Assembly (NCBI RefSeq): GCF_017982655.1
Contig: NZ_JABXYX010000005.1
Span: 1 to 64,000, forward strand
Direction of reading: 5' to 3'
Length of the DNA: 64,000 nt
Source: Brasilonema sp. CT11
Lineage (GTDB): Bacteria > Cyanobacteriota > Cyanobacteriia > Cyanobacteriales > Nostocaceae
Shown here: positions 53,401 through 62,468 of the stretch, one piece after another
Layout of the letters: each line of letters opens with the position of its first letter
Position numbering within the stretch: the first letter of the stretch is position 1
Position numbers and translations under genes: made by a program
The notes under the pieces: model-generated
The model's database searches: none
The model's input: the letters and a program-made list of their open reading frames with translations, nothing else
What the model was told of the DNA's origin: nothing

Positions 53401-55965
53401 CACCTGTCTCAGCCTGCGTGTCAAGTTAGGGGGAATCGTAAATCGATAGTGACGTCCCCGAAACGTCTGAACTGCTGTACGCACGCGATCGCTCGGAAGC
53501 GTTAGCACCTGAGGAACATCTGCTAATTTACGCTTCCAGAACCGCAGTTGGGCATCAAGCACCTCATCGGTTAAACGATAACGTTGCCAGAGGGCAAAGT
53601 CAGCATACTGGATTGGAACATCTTCTAAACGAGAAGGAACGCCTTGCGTATAAGCATTATAAAGCGCCACCAGTTCCCTGATAAAAATGTCCATGCTCCA
53701 ATCATCTGAAATGATATGGTGCATGACGCAAACCAAAACACGATCCTGTGACCCCATTTCGAGCAATGCGACGCGGAGCAAGGGACATCGAGTCAGATCG
53801 AATGGCTCTGTGATAATTTCTGAAGCATGCTGTTGAGCTACAGCTAATCGCTTTTCTACAGGGACATTCTGTAAGTCAATATATGATAATGGTATAATTT
53901 GACTGCTTGCAACTGAGCGCACTGGAGAGCCGTTTACTAAAGGATAGGTCGTGCGTAGAGCATCATGGCGTTGCACAACCTCTGCTAGGCTCTGCTCTAG
54001 AGCCCACTCCTGCAAAGCACCTGTCAGGCGATGGGCAGTATAAGTAACGTAAGCCACCCGTGCCCCTTCCATCTGGTCCAGAAACCACAACCGCTGCTCT
54101 GCAAAGGAAAGGAGAAATGCGCTTCGATTAAAAGTGTTATTAATAGGAGGTAGAGCGGAAAATTTCGTAGTTTGGTACTGTGTGAGATGTGTGACAAATG
54201 TGGCGATCGTTGGGGCGTCAAAAAGAGTACGGACAGGAATTGTTACCTTGAAAGACTCGCGCACTCGATCTACGATCTGGGCAGCAACTAGGGAATCTCC
54301 TCCCAGTTCAAAGAAATCATCATCAATACCAACCTGTTCTACGCCCAGAAACTCCTCCCAAATTCTCACAAGCCGCGTTTCATTAGGAGTGCGGGGTGCG
54401 ATGTAAACCTGCCCCTGAGTCAACGATCTAAAATCCGCTGTAGGCAAAGCCTGACGATTTGTCTTCCCACTGGGTGTGCGCGGTAATGCGTCAAGAAAGA
54501 TGACAGCAGCTGGCACCATTGCTTCAGGAAGACTCTCTCTCAAATGGCTTCGCAGATCAACGCTGGTTACTCCTTGAGGCTGTTTGGGAACTACATAAGC
54601 AATCAATTGTAGTATAAATCCAGGTTTCTGCTCTCGGGCAACTACAACAGCCTCGCGAACTTGTGGATGTCTGTTAAGCGTTCCTTCGATTTCTCCAAGT
54701 TCGATGCGCTGACCGCGAATCTTCACCTGATGGTCAATACGACCGAGATATTCGAGGACACCATCAGCTGTGTAACGCGAAAAATCGCCGGATTTGTATA
54801 GCCGCGTGCCTGGTCGATCACTACAGGGATCTGGTATGAATTTTTCAGCAGTCAATGCCGGACGGTTCAGATAACCGCGAGCAAGACCAACACCACCGAT
54901 GTGTAGTTCCGCTTGAACATCGCTACCAACGGGCTGTAGACGATCGTCTAAAAGATAAAGGGACGTGTTAGTAATAGGGTAACCAATGGGCACCGCAGAT
55001 CGTTTACTATCACGTTTACATTCCCAATAACTGACTTCAATAGAAGCTTCCGTGGGTCCATAGAGATTGTATAGGTTAGCGTCAGGGTAAGCTGAAAAGA
55101 AAGCCTCCTCCAGATCCACAGGCAACTCTTCTCCACTGTTAAACCAATGTTTCAATCTCGGCAGTTGGGCTTGAAGATCGGAAGCAGCGTGAAGTACCAT
55201 GCGTAACAGTGTTGCTACCATAGTAATACGCGTAACACCTGCTCCCGCTAGCACTTCGATAAACCGCTGGGGATCTCGTACCACAGCGTCCGGGATGATA
55301 GCGACAGGTTTGCCTTGCAGTATCGGGGCAAAAATCTCGGCAATATGATCGACAAAGCAGAACGGAGCCTTCTGGCAAAAGACTTCACCATCTTCATAGG
55401 GAAAAGTCTGCCACATCCAATGCATACGATTGACCATCCCTCGGTGAAGACCTAGCACCCCCTTCGGTCGTCCGGTCGAACCTGAAGTGTAAATCACGTA
55501 TGCTAGATTATCAGGTGTAGCGAAATTTTTAAGATTATCGTTGCTCGCAGCATACTGAGACAAAATTTCCCCATCGAAATAAACCACTTCAGCACAATGT
55601 TCGGGTAATGCTTGTGCAAGTTTCTTCAGCGTTAGAATCAGGGGAACCTCTGCATCCTTCAACATAAAAGTCAAGCGTTCGCTTGGATAACTCGGATCGA
55701 ACGGTATGTAAGCTCCACCTGCTTTAAGTACCCCCAGCATCCCTACAACCATGTCTAAAGAACGCTCAACGTAAATACCTACAAGAACTTCTGGCCCAAC
55801 ACCTCTTGCCCGTAAGAGGTTAGCCAACTGATTTGCACGGCAGTTTAAAGCCTTGTAGGTTAGTTGATAGCCTTCAAAGCATACGGCCACTGAGTCAGGT
55901 GTTAACGCTACCTGCTCTTCAAAAATCTCGTGGATACATCGATTTTTTGGGAAATCCGCTTCCAT
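50428..55965 (-). CDS. NRPS: A-PCP-C-A(N-terminal part)-methyltransferase
   Basis: 1845 residues. The first A domain (1-510) has no C domain before it, so this is the loading module; its core-4 reads PFCFVDHIAE, with Val-Asp where most alpha-amino-acid domains have Asp first. A PCP has LGGDSLVA (about 557). The C domain has HHIISDDW (about 751), HHxxxDD rather than HHxxxDG. A second A domain (about 1075-1500, core-4 FDAAVEQ, pocket D, A, E, N, I, G, A, I, T) stops after GQVKVRGFRIELGEVE. The next 190 residues are a linker, and the C-terminal 200 resemble guanidinoacetate N-methyltransferase: GHVLEVGFGMGIS, HTIIECNDDVV, YDGILFDTYPTSEEE. The A domain is finished on the next protein. Confidence 0.92.
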   Translation of the reverse strand: MEADFPKNRCIHEIFEEQVALTPDSVAVCFEGYQLTYKALNCRANQLANLLRARGVGPEVLVGIYVERSLDMVVGMLGVLKAGGAYIPFDPSYPSERLTFMLKDAEVPLILTLKKLAQALPEHCAEVVYFDGEILSQYAASNDNLKNFATPDNLAYVIYTSGSTGRPKGVLGLHRGMVNRMHWMWQTFPYEDGEVFCQKAPFCFVDHIAEIFAPILQGKPVAIIPDAVVRDPQRFIEVLAGAGVTRITMVATLLRMVLHAASDLQAQLPRLKHWFNSGEELPVDLEEAFFSAYPDANLYNLYGPTEASIEVSYWECKRDSKRSAVPIGYPITNTSLYLLDDRLQPVGSDVQAELHIGGVGLARGYLNRPALTAEKFIPDPCSDRPGTRLYKSGDFSRYTADGVLEYLGRIDHQVKIRGQRIELGEIEGTLNRHPQVREAVVVAREQKPGFILQLIAYVVPKQPQGVTSVDLRSHLRESLPEAMVPAAVIFLDALPRTPSGKTNRQALPTADFRSLTQGQVYIAPRTPNETRLVRIWEEFLGVEQVGIDDDFFELGGDSLVAAQIVDRVRESFKVTIPVRTLFDAPTIATFVTHLTQYQTTKFSALPPINNTFNRSAFLLSFAEQRLWFLDQMEGARVAYVTYTAHRLTGALQEWALEQSLAEVVQRHDALRTTYPLVNGSPVRSVASSQIIPLSYIDLQNVPVEKRLAVAQQHASEIITEPFDLTRCPLLRVALLEMGSQDRVLVCVMHHIISDDWSMDIFIRELVALYNAYTQGVPSRLEDVPIQYADFALWQRYRLTDEVLDAQLRFWKRKLADVPQVLTLPSDRVRTAVQTFRGRHYRFTIPPNLTRRLRQVAAESGATMFMVLLSGFATLLANYSGERDMVVGTPASTRSSREIESSIGFFVNTLVLRLDFSGDPTFLELLARVRKVVLEARENQDLPFEQLIEALKPERSLSHNALFQVMFVWQRSPMQRLNFHGLDADYVEIETGTSIVDLSLTLQDAGDELIGEIEYNCDLFDADRIERMGGHFKVLLEAISTAPTKKLSTVSMLTSQERHQVLSVWNNFVEEQQFTKKCIHHLFEEQAERTPDAIALVLGNQQMTYNALNARANQLAHHLRTLGVSPEVPVGLCIERCVNALVGLLGIIKAGGALVPLDPTYPQERLAFIVKDADVSIILTTVESSACLPKHQAKIVLLDQTLPVLHEIGHANLSSAISPDNLAYTIYTSGSTGNPKGVAISHRALVNHCQHIQAAYNIQPKDRVLQFTSFNFDAAVEQIFSTLVNGATLVLRDTSVWTVAELRSQIENQGLTVINLPPAYWQQVVEEWARDPIFIPNYRLRLAIIGGEVFPFDSLQMWQQTPIKGACLLNAYGPTEVTITSALYKVSASDSNSGSNRLPLGNPVANRTLYVCDPNGNLLPVGVPGELYIGGSSLARGYLNCPALTAEMFVPDPYSGGFGARLYRTGDITSYLPDGQVQFYGRIDGQVKVRGFRIELGEVEAKLKQHVKVLDAVVLRRQRNTKAESSSQDIEDLVTKLQCLNQKQAHHLLASIKNLSEDEVELQLARNSPPIYSAGEVMHRKFPEFELSLYLKDQNYIRPPRQFQRNWILQRTLDEFADDIKYLDKLSQRFVESAERTEMRDEWQKMPMQHDGSQLIIDAQQVMQDWQHPLMKAMADIVTETHGHVLEVGFGMGISATYIQQRGVKSHTIIECNDDVVKTFEQWRTGYPRCEFKLLQGRWQDVSEQLGTYDGILFDTYPTSEEEFQKFVIESITFAEPFFETAAFCLREGGIFTYYTNEIDSFSRRHQRLLFKYFSSFTLSVVKPLFPPQDNINWWADSMIVVKAVK

Positions 55966-56107
55966 GACATTTCAATCAATCTATATCTTTTACCGCTCGT
56001 TAGCCAAGAACGAATTATTTATTCCTCATAGCTTTTGTCTACAGATTTGTCTACAGATAAATAGCTACTTTATCTTAGTTGTAAAGACAGATATATTCAG
56101 AATTTAA

Positions 56108-58381
56108 CTACCAAGCATCTAAAGGATCGACTCCTCCTTCTTCAACGATCTGTCTTTTCAGCTTTTCTAATTCTACTCTGTCATAAGTATGACCTGCACG
56201 GGCTAGTAATATTCGCTCCTTCAGGGATTCAGCAGAAACTTTCCCAATCAAATCGAGCACTTTAACAACTTCCACACCTCCTGATTGAGTAACATCTTTT
56301 ACCTTATCAGGATTGTTTGTTAACAGTCGAATCCTCCTCACTTTCAAACGACGTAAAATCTCCATCATAGATTCAAAATTTCTTTCGTCTCTTTTAAAAC
56401 TTAAATCATTAAAGGAAGAAGCAACTACATCTCTGCCAGTTTGATACCCATACGAATACAAAGCAGCAATCATAACTTGCCCGATACCTCTTCCTGCATG
56501 ATTTTCGCCAGCCCCCATAATAAAAATTCCACCTAAAGGGTCTTTTGATATTTTCTCTAATGCTAAATCTCTTTGTTCGTCACAATCACAATGAGCGGAG
56601 TGGAGATAGTGACCGTGCGGGCATAGTGATTGCAATCTTACTAGAGGGACACCTTCTCCTAAATGATTTAAATCACCATATGTAGCGACGTAATAAGCAT
56701 CCTCATCGGCCCCACCTTCTCCAAATACAAACAAAGATATATTAAATTTTTTTATTGTATTTTTGCTTCCGATTTTTAGAGGTAATTCATACGATTTGAT
56801 TTCAACAACTCCGTCATCGTGAGTTTTCCAAATTCCATGTTGAATTAATTTTTGTCTAGCTATTTCCTTTTTTGAATTAAGCTTTGTATTTAGCGCAGTT
56901 GTTAACTCAGATTGAAATGTATGTTTTCTCCATGGATAAGAAGTGACTTGAGTACAACACAGTTTTTTAAAGACCTGCTGTCCATTGTTTATACCTGTCC
57001 CTGAAAGACCATAACCTCCACTACCAAAAGGAACAAATGGTCTTACATAATATGTTCCGTTCTCGCTAACCATACCAGTTTTCATTTGAGACCTTACATT
57101 TCTGAGTAGCTGTTTGTCGTTCGAGTAAAGGTAACCGCCTAGACCATAAATGGTATCATTAGCTAATTCGATTGCTTCCTCTACTTCAGAAAATATCACT
57201 ATTGGTAAAACAGGACCGAATACTTCTTCTTTCCAAACTCGCATATTGCGTTCTACATTAGTAATCAATGTAGGTAGATAAAAATATCCATTCATTTCTA
57301 GAGGTATTGAACCAGCAGTTATAATTGAGGCACCATTAATCTTAGCGTCTTCAACTTGCTCCTTTAAAGCCCTAAATTGAATACTGTCAACGAGAGGACC
57401 TATATGAGTTTTTATGCTTGATGGGTTTCCAATTGTTTTACTTTCGAGGATTTTAATTAAAGCCTCTAGTAAAGCATCATAAATACTTTTTTGAACAACT
57501 AATCGTTTGAGTCCATCACATACCTGTCCGCAGTTTTCAAAACGAGCTTTGTAAATTAGCTTTGCCGTGGATTCAATATCTACATCTTCAAAAACGATCC
57601 CAGGAGCCGATCCACCCAGTTCTGTATGGACACGAACGATCTTGTTCAATTTTGCCGCTTGCGAATTAGCAAGCTGGTGAATCATTAATCCAGTTTGAGA
57701 GCTTCCTGTGAAACAGATCTGATCTACTCCTAGCCGAATCAATTGCTCTCCAGCTATACCATCCCCATACACTACACTGAAAACACCCTTTGGCAGCATA
57801 GAGTCCATAAGTACGTCTAACTGCTTAGAAAATAAAGGGCATTTCTCTGAATGCTTAAAAACAACGGTATTTCCTACCAATAAATTAGGGATAACAGACC
57901 ATACAAAATTGAGAAATGGAAAGTTCCATGGAACAATACATGCCGTCACGCCACACGGTTGATATGTTGTCTGATGAATTTCATGTCTATCTTCATGATT
58001 TATCGTTGGTTGGATAGCTTCAGAAACATTGTCTAGATACCATTGAATGCACTCAAACCCATCTTCCATTTCTTCCTGTGCTTCATTGATAGGTTTACCC
58101 ATTTCATCAGTAATGAGCTGTGCCAAAACTTTTTTTGATTCAACAAATTTTTTGAGGATAGGTTCTATCAATGAAATTCTTTCAAATACCGTTTTTAGTT
58201 GCCATTTCTTTTGAGCGCTACGAGCATACTCTACCATATCGTGAATCTCCTTTTCAGAGGAGATTACGACTTCACCAAGGATTTCAGTAGTTGATGGATT
58301 GATCGAAGTTAATACAAAAGGAGCGATAGAAGGAGAGGACATTTTGTCAGATATTGCAAGATTTGAGAACAAATTTTTCAT
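56108..58381 (-). CDS. Aldehyde dehydrogenase-GTP cyclohydrolase II fusion
   Basis: 757 residues. Residues 20-485 form an NAD(P)-dependent aldehyde dehydrogenase: VPWNFPFLNFVWSVIP, FTGSSQTG, catalytic-region Glu in ELGGSAPG (about 252) and Cys in NCGQVCDG (about 285). Residues 530-740 match GTP cyclohydrolase II: GEGVPLVRLQS, the zinc site CPHGHYLHSAHCDC (C-x10-C-x-C, about 594), AGRGIG and RLLTNNPDKV. The two domains are in one frame with a 40-residue linker. The combination in an NRPS operon is unfamiliar to me. The cyclohydrolase could open a guanine nucleotide to give a pyrimidine or pterin-like precursor; the dehydrogenase substrate is unknown. Confidence 0.88.
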   Translation of the reverse strand: MKNLFSNLAISDKMSSPSIAPFVLTSINPSTTEILGEVVISSEKEIHDMVEYARSAQKKWQLKTVFERISLIEPILKKFVESKKVLAQLITDEMGKPINEAQEEMEDGFECIQWYLDNVSEAIQPTINHEDRHEIHQTTYQPCGVTACIVPWNFPFLNFVWSVIPNLLVGNTVVFKHSEKCPLFSKQLDVLMDSMLPKGVFSVVYGDGIAGEQLIRLGVDQICFTGSSQTGLMIHQLANSQAAKLNKIVRVHTELGGSAPGIVFEDVDIESTAKLIYKARFENCGQVCDGLKRLVVQKSIYDALLEALIKILESKTIGNPSSIKTHIGPLVDSIQFRALKEQVEDAKINGASIITAGSIPLEMNGYFYLPTLITNVERNMRVWKEEVFGPVLPIVIFSEVEEAIELANDTIYGLGGYLYSNDKQLLRNVRSQMKTGMVSENGTYYVRPFVPFGSGGYGLSGTGINNGQQVFKKLCCTQVTSYPWRKHTFQSELTTALNTKLNSKKEIARQKLIQHGIWKTHDDGVVEIKSYELPLKIGSKNTIKKFNISLFVFGEGGADEDAYYVATYGDLNHLGEGVPLVRLQSLCPHGHYLHSAHCDCDEQRDLALEKISKDPLGGIFIMGAGENHAGRGIGQVMIAALYSYGYQTGRDVVASSFNDLSFKRDERNFESMMEILRRLKVRRIRLLTNNPDKVKDVTQSGGVEVVKVLDLIGKVSAESLKERILLARAGHTYDRVELEKLKRQIVEEGGVDPLDAW

Positions 58382-58407
58382 GATATCTCTCGATTAACTC
58401 CAAATTG

Positions 58408-59316
58408 TTAACTTTTTACAGTACCTTCATCTAGACGCTGCATCATTCTTTTGGTCATCGCTAGAGGATCTTCATTCATATTCTGGACATGATTGAATCT
58501 CTGGTTCATGTATTGTGCTTTATTGTTCCAACTTTCATCACCGCGAAAGGGAATCGTTTGATCAGCTTGATAGAGAGGCCAAGCCCTGTAGTAATTTGAT
58601 GCAACAGCTTTGCCACTGACAAGAATGGGATTGAGATATAGACCAGTATTTGTAATCTTTGTAGACGCTTTCATGAAGCCGAGATCCAAACCACACCGCC
58701 GATATGATGAGGTGTTCTGTTCAGAACCATGAATAATGCATGGGTGGTGTATTGATACATCACCAGGCTTGAGGATGACGTCTACTGCCTTTGCTTCATC
58801 TACCAAGTCAAGATTGGCAAGGGATGAAGAAAGCATGTTAGGGATGTCTGAACGGTATTGAATAGGCTGTAGTGGTAGTTTATGGCTGCCAGGAATCATT
58901 CTTAGGCAACCCCTTTCAGGGTTAGTTTCATCAACTGCCAACCAAAGTGTAACTGCTTCCAAAGGGTCTAATCGCCAGTAAGCACCATCCTGGTGCCAAA
59001 AGACTGCGTAGCCATCACGAGGTGGCTTGCAGATGTAATGTGCTGTGAAACAAGCCAAATTAGGTCCTAACAATTGGCTAACAATTTTAACAAATCGCTC
59101 ATCAGTGACCAACCTAACCCAAAATGCGTCGTCTCTCATCAGGGGATGGTGGAGATGCTCTGGTCGGAGTTCGGGATACTTCTGACAGAGCCAATCAACA
59201 TGCTGAGAAACTTCTTGAATAAGATCGGCATCGACTACGTTACGTATAATGGCAAAGCCATCTTTTTCGTACTGCTCTTTTAGACCCGTTAAGTCATCTA
59301 TCGATAGACTAACCAT
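58408..59316 (-). CDS. PhyH-type 2OG-Fe(II) dioxygenase
   Basis: 302 residues of the phytanoyl-CoA dioxygenase family. The iron triad is HxD in FWHQDGAYW (about 107) and His in HPCIIHGSEQN (about 195), with Arg in SSYRRCG for 2-oxoglutarate. GCLRMIPGSHKLP is the family hallmark. Bacterial relatives hydroxylate or halogenate-like-modify small molecules and carrier-bound amino acids in natural-product pathways. It lies 26 bases from the downstream fusion gene in the same direction, so it is in the operon. Confidence 0.9.
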   Translation of the reverse strand: MVSLSIDDLTGLKEQYEKDGFAIIRNVVDADLIQEVSQHVDWLCQKYPELRPEHLHHPLMRDDAFWVRLVTDERFVKIVSQLLGPNLACFTAHYICKPPRDGYAVFWHQDGAYWRLDPLEAVTLWLAVDETNPERGCLRMIPGSHKLPLQPIQYRSDIPNMLSSSLANLDLVDEAKAVDVILKPGDVSIHHPCIIHGSEQNTSSYRRCGLDLGFMKASTKITNTGLYLNPILVSGKAVASNYYRAWPLYQADQTIPFRGDESWNNKAQYMNQRFNHVQNMNEDPLAMTKRMMQRLDEGTVKS

Positions 59317-59478
59317 CGATTTTTCACCCTTTACTTACTAGCCAAATCCAGATTTGTGTTTGTACTATTTGAATAGTACATTGCTAAAATAGTCTATCCT
59401 TTTCAAGCGCTTTGAAAATTAATATATTCTTCCTTAAAAACGCTTGTGTTTTATCCCAGTATTTGCTCGCTCGCAGAA

Positions 59479-61548
59479 TTACCGTGCTTCTAAGTACTTC
59501 AATTTTGGCGGTTGGATCGATGCGCTCGCTATCTGCTCGCCAGTGACGATCTTCAAACGATTCCTACTGCTTGCCTTGAGAGCGTTGTTTTTCTCGTCGG
59601 CATTAACCTCTGCCGGTGTATATTTCATAAGCATGCGGAACTCGCTTAGCTGCTGATAGAAGATTTGACCAATTGACGGCTCGGCAAACCAATTAATGAG
59701 TTCATCACAACTAAAGGATTGCGAGGAACGCACAGATGCGAGCGCATCTTTCCAGTATCCCGGCACGCAAAACAACTTACGAGTCAGGTAGTGATAACAC
59801 TGTATGTTATCATCGACTTCTACAAAGTCCAAGTACTCGTCAGCAAGTCGAAGCAAGCAGCTACTGTCGAGGTCTGTTACCATTAACGTTTTGGTTAATT
59901 CAGCATTACGACGAGCATTAATGTGTTCGCGAAATGCAAAGAATTTAGCATGTACTTCTTGTCGCTCCGTCGCTGTCATCGCGGGATCTTGGGATATCAG
60001 GTGGTTGGCAGGGTACTGAGATTGTCCCTCCTGATTACCTGTATCCTCTGTCTTTAGTGAGTAAAAACTGGGATTGCGACCGATCTTCGACGAGCGCGTT
60101 GGCTCGAAGGGGTAGACTCCGACGAAGGTAATGCAGTCTTCAAGAGCTCGAAATTCCTCAAGAGATTCTAGAGCCTCACGATAAGTTGTTGATGGCAGAT
60201 CGGGAATTAGATTCAGTTTTAGCTTGACTCCTGCAGCCGCAGCATCTCGAACAAAGTTTTTATTTTTTTCGTTTGTTGATGCTTTTTCGACAAGCTTGAG
60301 GACTCGGTCAGTCATCGATTCAATCCCGATTTCCAGATAATCGCAGCCACTTTGAGCAATAAGCTGTAAAACCTCAGGGGTAAATCGCTCGTCAACCATT
60401 GCAAAAGAAACCCAAGAGAGAGTCAAGCCAGATGCTATAATCGCTTCACTCATTTTCCGCGCGAACAGGGGAGGAATTGATTCGCTAATGATGGCAAATT
60501 GGTTACGACCGTGAATACGGATCTGGTACTCCATTTCTTCAACTAAGCGATCAACTAACTGTGTACGATACGGGCTGCTACCTTTATACAATTCCACATA
60601 ATCGCAGTAAGCACACTTACCCCAGTAACATCCGCGTGCCTGTATAACCCCGATTTCGGGATCGGCTAGAGCGCCCATTATCTCCTCGTCATAATCGCCG
60701 TAGGGAAGTAATTTTATGTCTGGTCCAGGCTCAGGTGGGACATGATGAACTTCTCCGTTAAAGAAACTGGAGACGGCAGGAACTTTTGTTGGCTCCCACT
60801 TTTGGTGTTGTCTTTGTTCGACCAACCTTAGCAAAGGTAACTCACCATCAAATCGCACTACTGCATCAATATCTTTAACAGTCGTCAGCAAGCGATCAAG
60901 ATCCTTAAGATTCATCAGACTCAGGGTTGGTCCACCGAATATAACTGTAAGATCCGGGCGTTGACTCTTAATGTGACGGGCGAGGACAAGAGCTGGAACA
61001 AGTTGTGGCCCCATAGGGACAGAGATGCCAACAGTATGAACTTTCGGTGGTAAGCTCTCAAGATACCCACTCCACTGATAGAAATCAAGATAGAAGCATG
61101 CTGCAGATGTATCGTAGAAGCCGGGCTGCTGTATAGTGACAGCATCGAAAACGATATGGTACATCTGTGCCACATTCATCAGTAAATGTGCTGGTCCTAG
61201 AGCGTTAGCTCGAAATTTATCGCGACCATGCTCGTCGAAAAGTAATTGACGATGACGATGGATTAACCTTGCTGACAAACAAGGAATCGCCTCTGTTGGT
61301 AATTGTATAGAGTCAAGGAAGTTGCCTTCCGCAAACTTATTAAGCATCTCTACCTGAAGTAGATAGCGAGCAAATTTTTCATTCAAGTCTGCTTGAACCA
61401 CGCCATATCCGTACGATTTAAGGTAGCTCGATAAGATTGCCGTCGATGGGTAATAGTTTCCGAAGTTTGTAGTCACCAAGGGAGGAAAGACCAGAGAAAC
61501 CTCTGCTTGCAGACGTTGGGTTTGTTTATCCTTGAGCATTTCAATCAT
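59479..61548 (-). CDS. B12-binding-type radical SAM enzyme
   Basis: 689 residues. The N-terminal ~220 residues resemble the cobalamin-binding Rossmann domain (LVFPPLVTTNFGNYYPSTAIL, TVIFGGPTLSLM). The radical SAM domain follows, with its cysteine cluster RGCYWGKCAYC (about 306). The spacing is C-x4-C-x2-C, one residue longer than the classic C-x3-C-x2-C, and resembles the CYWxKC branch of the family. Then come ISESIPP, YLEIGIES and LNLIPDLP. Such enzymes methylate or rearrange unactivated carbons. It would be expected to act on the NRPS substrate or product. Confidence 0.88.
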   Translation of the reverse strand: MIEMLKDKQTQRLQAEVSLVFPPLVTTNFGNYYPSTAILSSYLKSYGYGVVQADLNEKFARYLLQVEMLNKFAEGNFLDSIQLPTEAIPCLSARLIHRHRQLLFDEHGRDKFRANALGPAHLLMNVAQMYHIVFDAVTIQQPGFYDTSAACFYLDFYQWSGYLESLPPKVHTVGISVPMGPQLVPALVLARHIKSQRPDLTVIFGGPTLSLMNLKDLDRLLTTVKDIDAVVRFDGELPLLRLVEQRQHQKWEPTKVPAVSSFFNGEVHHVPPEPGPDIKLLPYGDYDEEIMGALADPEIGVIQARGCYWGKCAYCDYVELYKGSSPYRTQLVDRLVEEMEYQIRIHGRNQFAIISESIPPLFARKMSEAIIASGLTLSWVSFAMVDERFTPEVLQLIAQSGCDYLEIGIESMTDRVLKLVEKASTNEKNKNFVRDAAAAGVKLKLNLIPDLPSTTYREALESLEEFRALEDCITFVGVYPFEPTRSSKIGRNPSFYSLKTEDTGNQEGQSQYPANHLISQDPAMTATERQEVHAKFFAFREHINARRNAELTKTLMVTDLDSSCLLRLADEYLDFVEVDDNIQCYHYLTRKLFCVPGYWKDALASVRSSQSFSCDELINWFAEPSIGQIFYQQLSEFRMLMKYTPAEVNADEKNNALKASSRNRLKIVTGEQIASASIQPPKLKYLEAR

Positions 61549-61609
61549 GATTGATATCTCGAATAAGTTTGATGACGTTAGACTGTTACTGCTTATTAAT
61601 TTTCTTTTC

Positions 61610-62224
61610 CTAATGCTCTACGATCTCGACACGCCCCGTGCCTTGGAGCGTAGCCAAATCAAAGTTCGCAATACAGCGAATATCTATACCATTCAGATTT
61701 AAATCGCCGACAAGATCGATTTTCCCAGATGCCTGTTGGAAGTCCGCATGGCTCAGATCGGTTGCTCCTCGATCCAATCGAACGCCAAGTTGTGTTCCTC
61801 CTTTGGTATCAGTGAACTTGACATAAACATAGCCTCTGTGAATACTTTGTCGTAATTCCTCTGCTGATTTGTGAAATTCGCTAGCACTCACAGGGTACGC
61901 GCCCTCCGACAATCTTTTCACCAAATCATCCATAGGCAGCACGTTTTTGTCTGCTATTGTTGCCGCAACGCGGGGGGAAGATAGCTGTTTTGTATGAGCA
62001 GAGACGTAACTGGATTGACTGGTCATGTGTTTGCGTAGGCTTAAAGGTCGCATATCGCTCCACACTGCTCTAATGTAATCGAGACATTCGGTCTTCGTTC
62101 CACTCTTGCTCACTGCCTTCCAACCTACAGGAATCTCTAGATTGATTGGCCAGAGCGAGTACTGCTCCTCATGATTTATAACTACTGTATAAGTAACAAG
62201 AGATTTTTGTTGTTCTGTACTCAT
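61610..62224 (-). CDS. MbtH-like protein with C-terminal extension
   Basis: About 204 residues from the ATG at 62224 ([20 protein letters not shown]); an upstream TTG would add 15. Residues about 8-70 are an MbtH domain: [20 protein letters not shown] and [18 protein letters not shown]. MbtH proteins bind A domains and are needed for folding or activity of many NRPSs. The remaining ~130 residues form a second domain with [20 protein letters not shown] and [18 protein letters not shown]. The family of that domain is not recognised. It is the first gene of the cluster. Confidence 0.9.
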   Translation of the reverse strand: MSTEQQKSLVTYTVVINHEEQYSLWPINLEIPVGWKAVSKSGTKTECLDYIRAVWSDMRPLSLRKHMTSQSSYVSAHTKQLSSPRVAATIADKNVLPMDDLVKRLSEGAYPVSASEFHKSAEELRQSIHRGYVYVKFTDTKGGTQLGVRLDRGATDLSHADFQQASGKIDLVGDLNLNGIDIRCIANFDLATLQGTGRVEIVEH

Positions 62225-62468
62225 AAACAATCTATCAAACTTTTGTAGAGCCACTGCACTTAATTTCAAAACCCTAGCTTTTTTAGAAATTCTCTTGGTT
62301 ATTTACCTACTAATAAATTTATAAAGTTTTCAGCCGTTTAGGAGCAGCTACAGGTTGAAATATATATCTATATAATAGACATATATTAATACAAGGGTTT
62401 TAGAAAAAAATTAAATAATAAGCTTTGTTAATATTTTTAAATATTTTAAAAATATCTGACTTTTCCCG
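62225..62468. promoter_or_regulatory. Predicted promoter region of the NRPS operon
   Basis: AT-rich sequence upstream of the MbtH fusion, which is the first of the leftward genes. Poly-T and TATATAT tracts occur at about 62340-62440. No clear -35/-10 pair was fixed. Confidence 0.4.

Noticed and set aside
41864-62224. Saxitoxin, microcystin or guanitoxin cluster
   Set aside because: No polyketide synthase, SxtA-like or Gnt-like enzymes are present; only the MATE family is shared.
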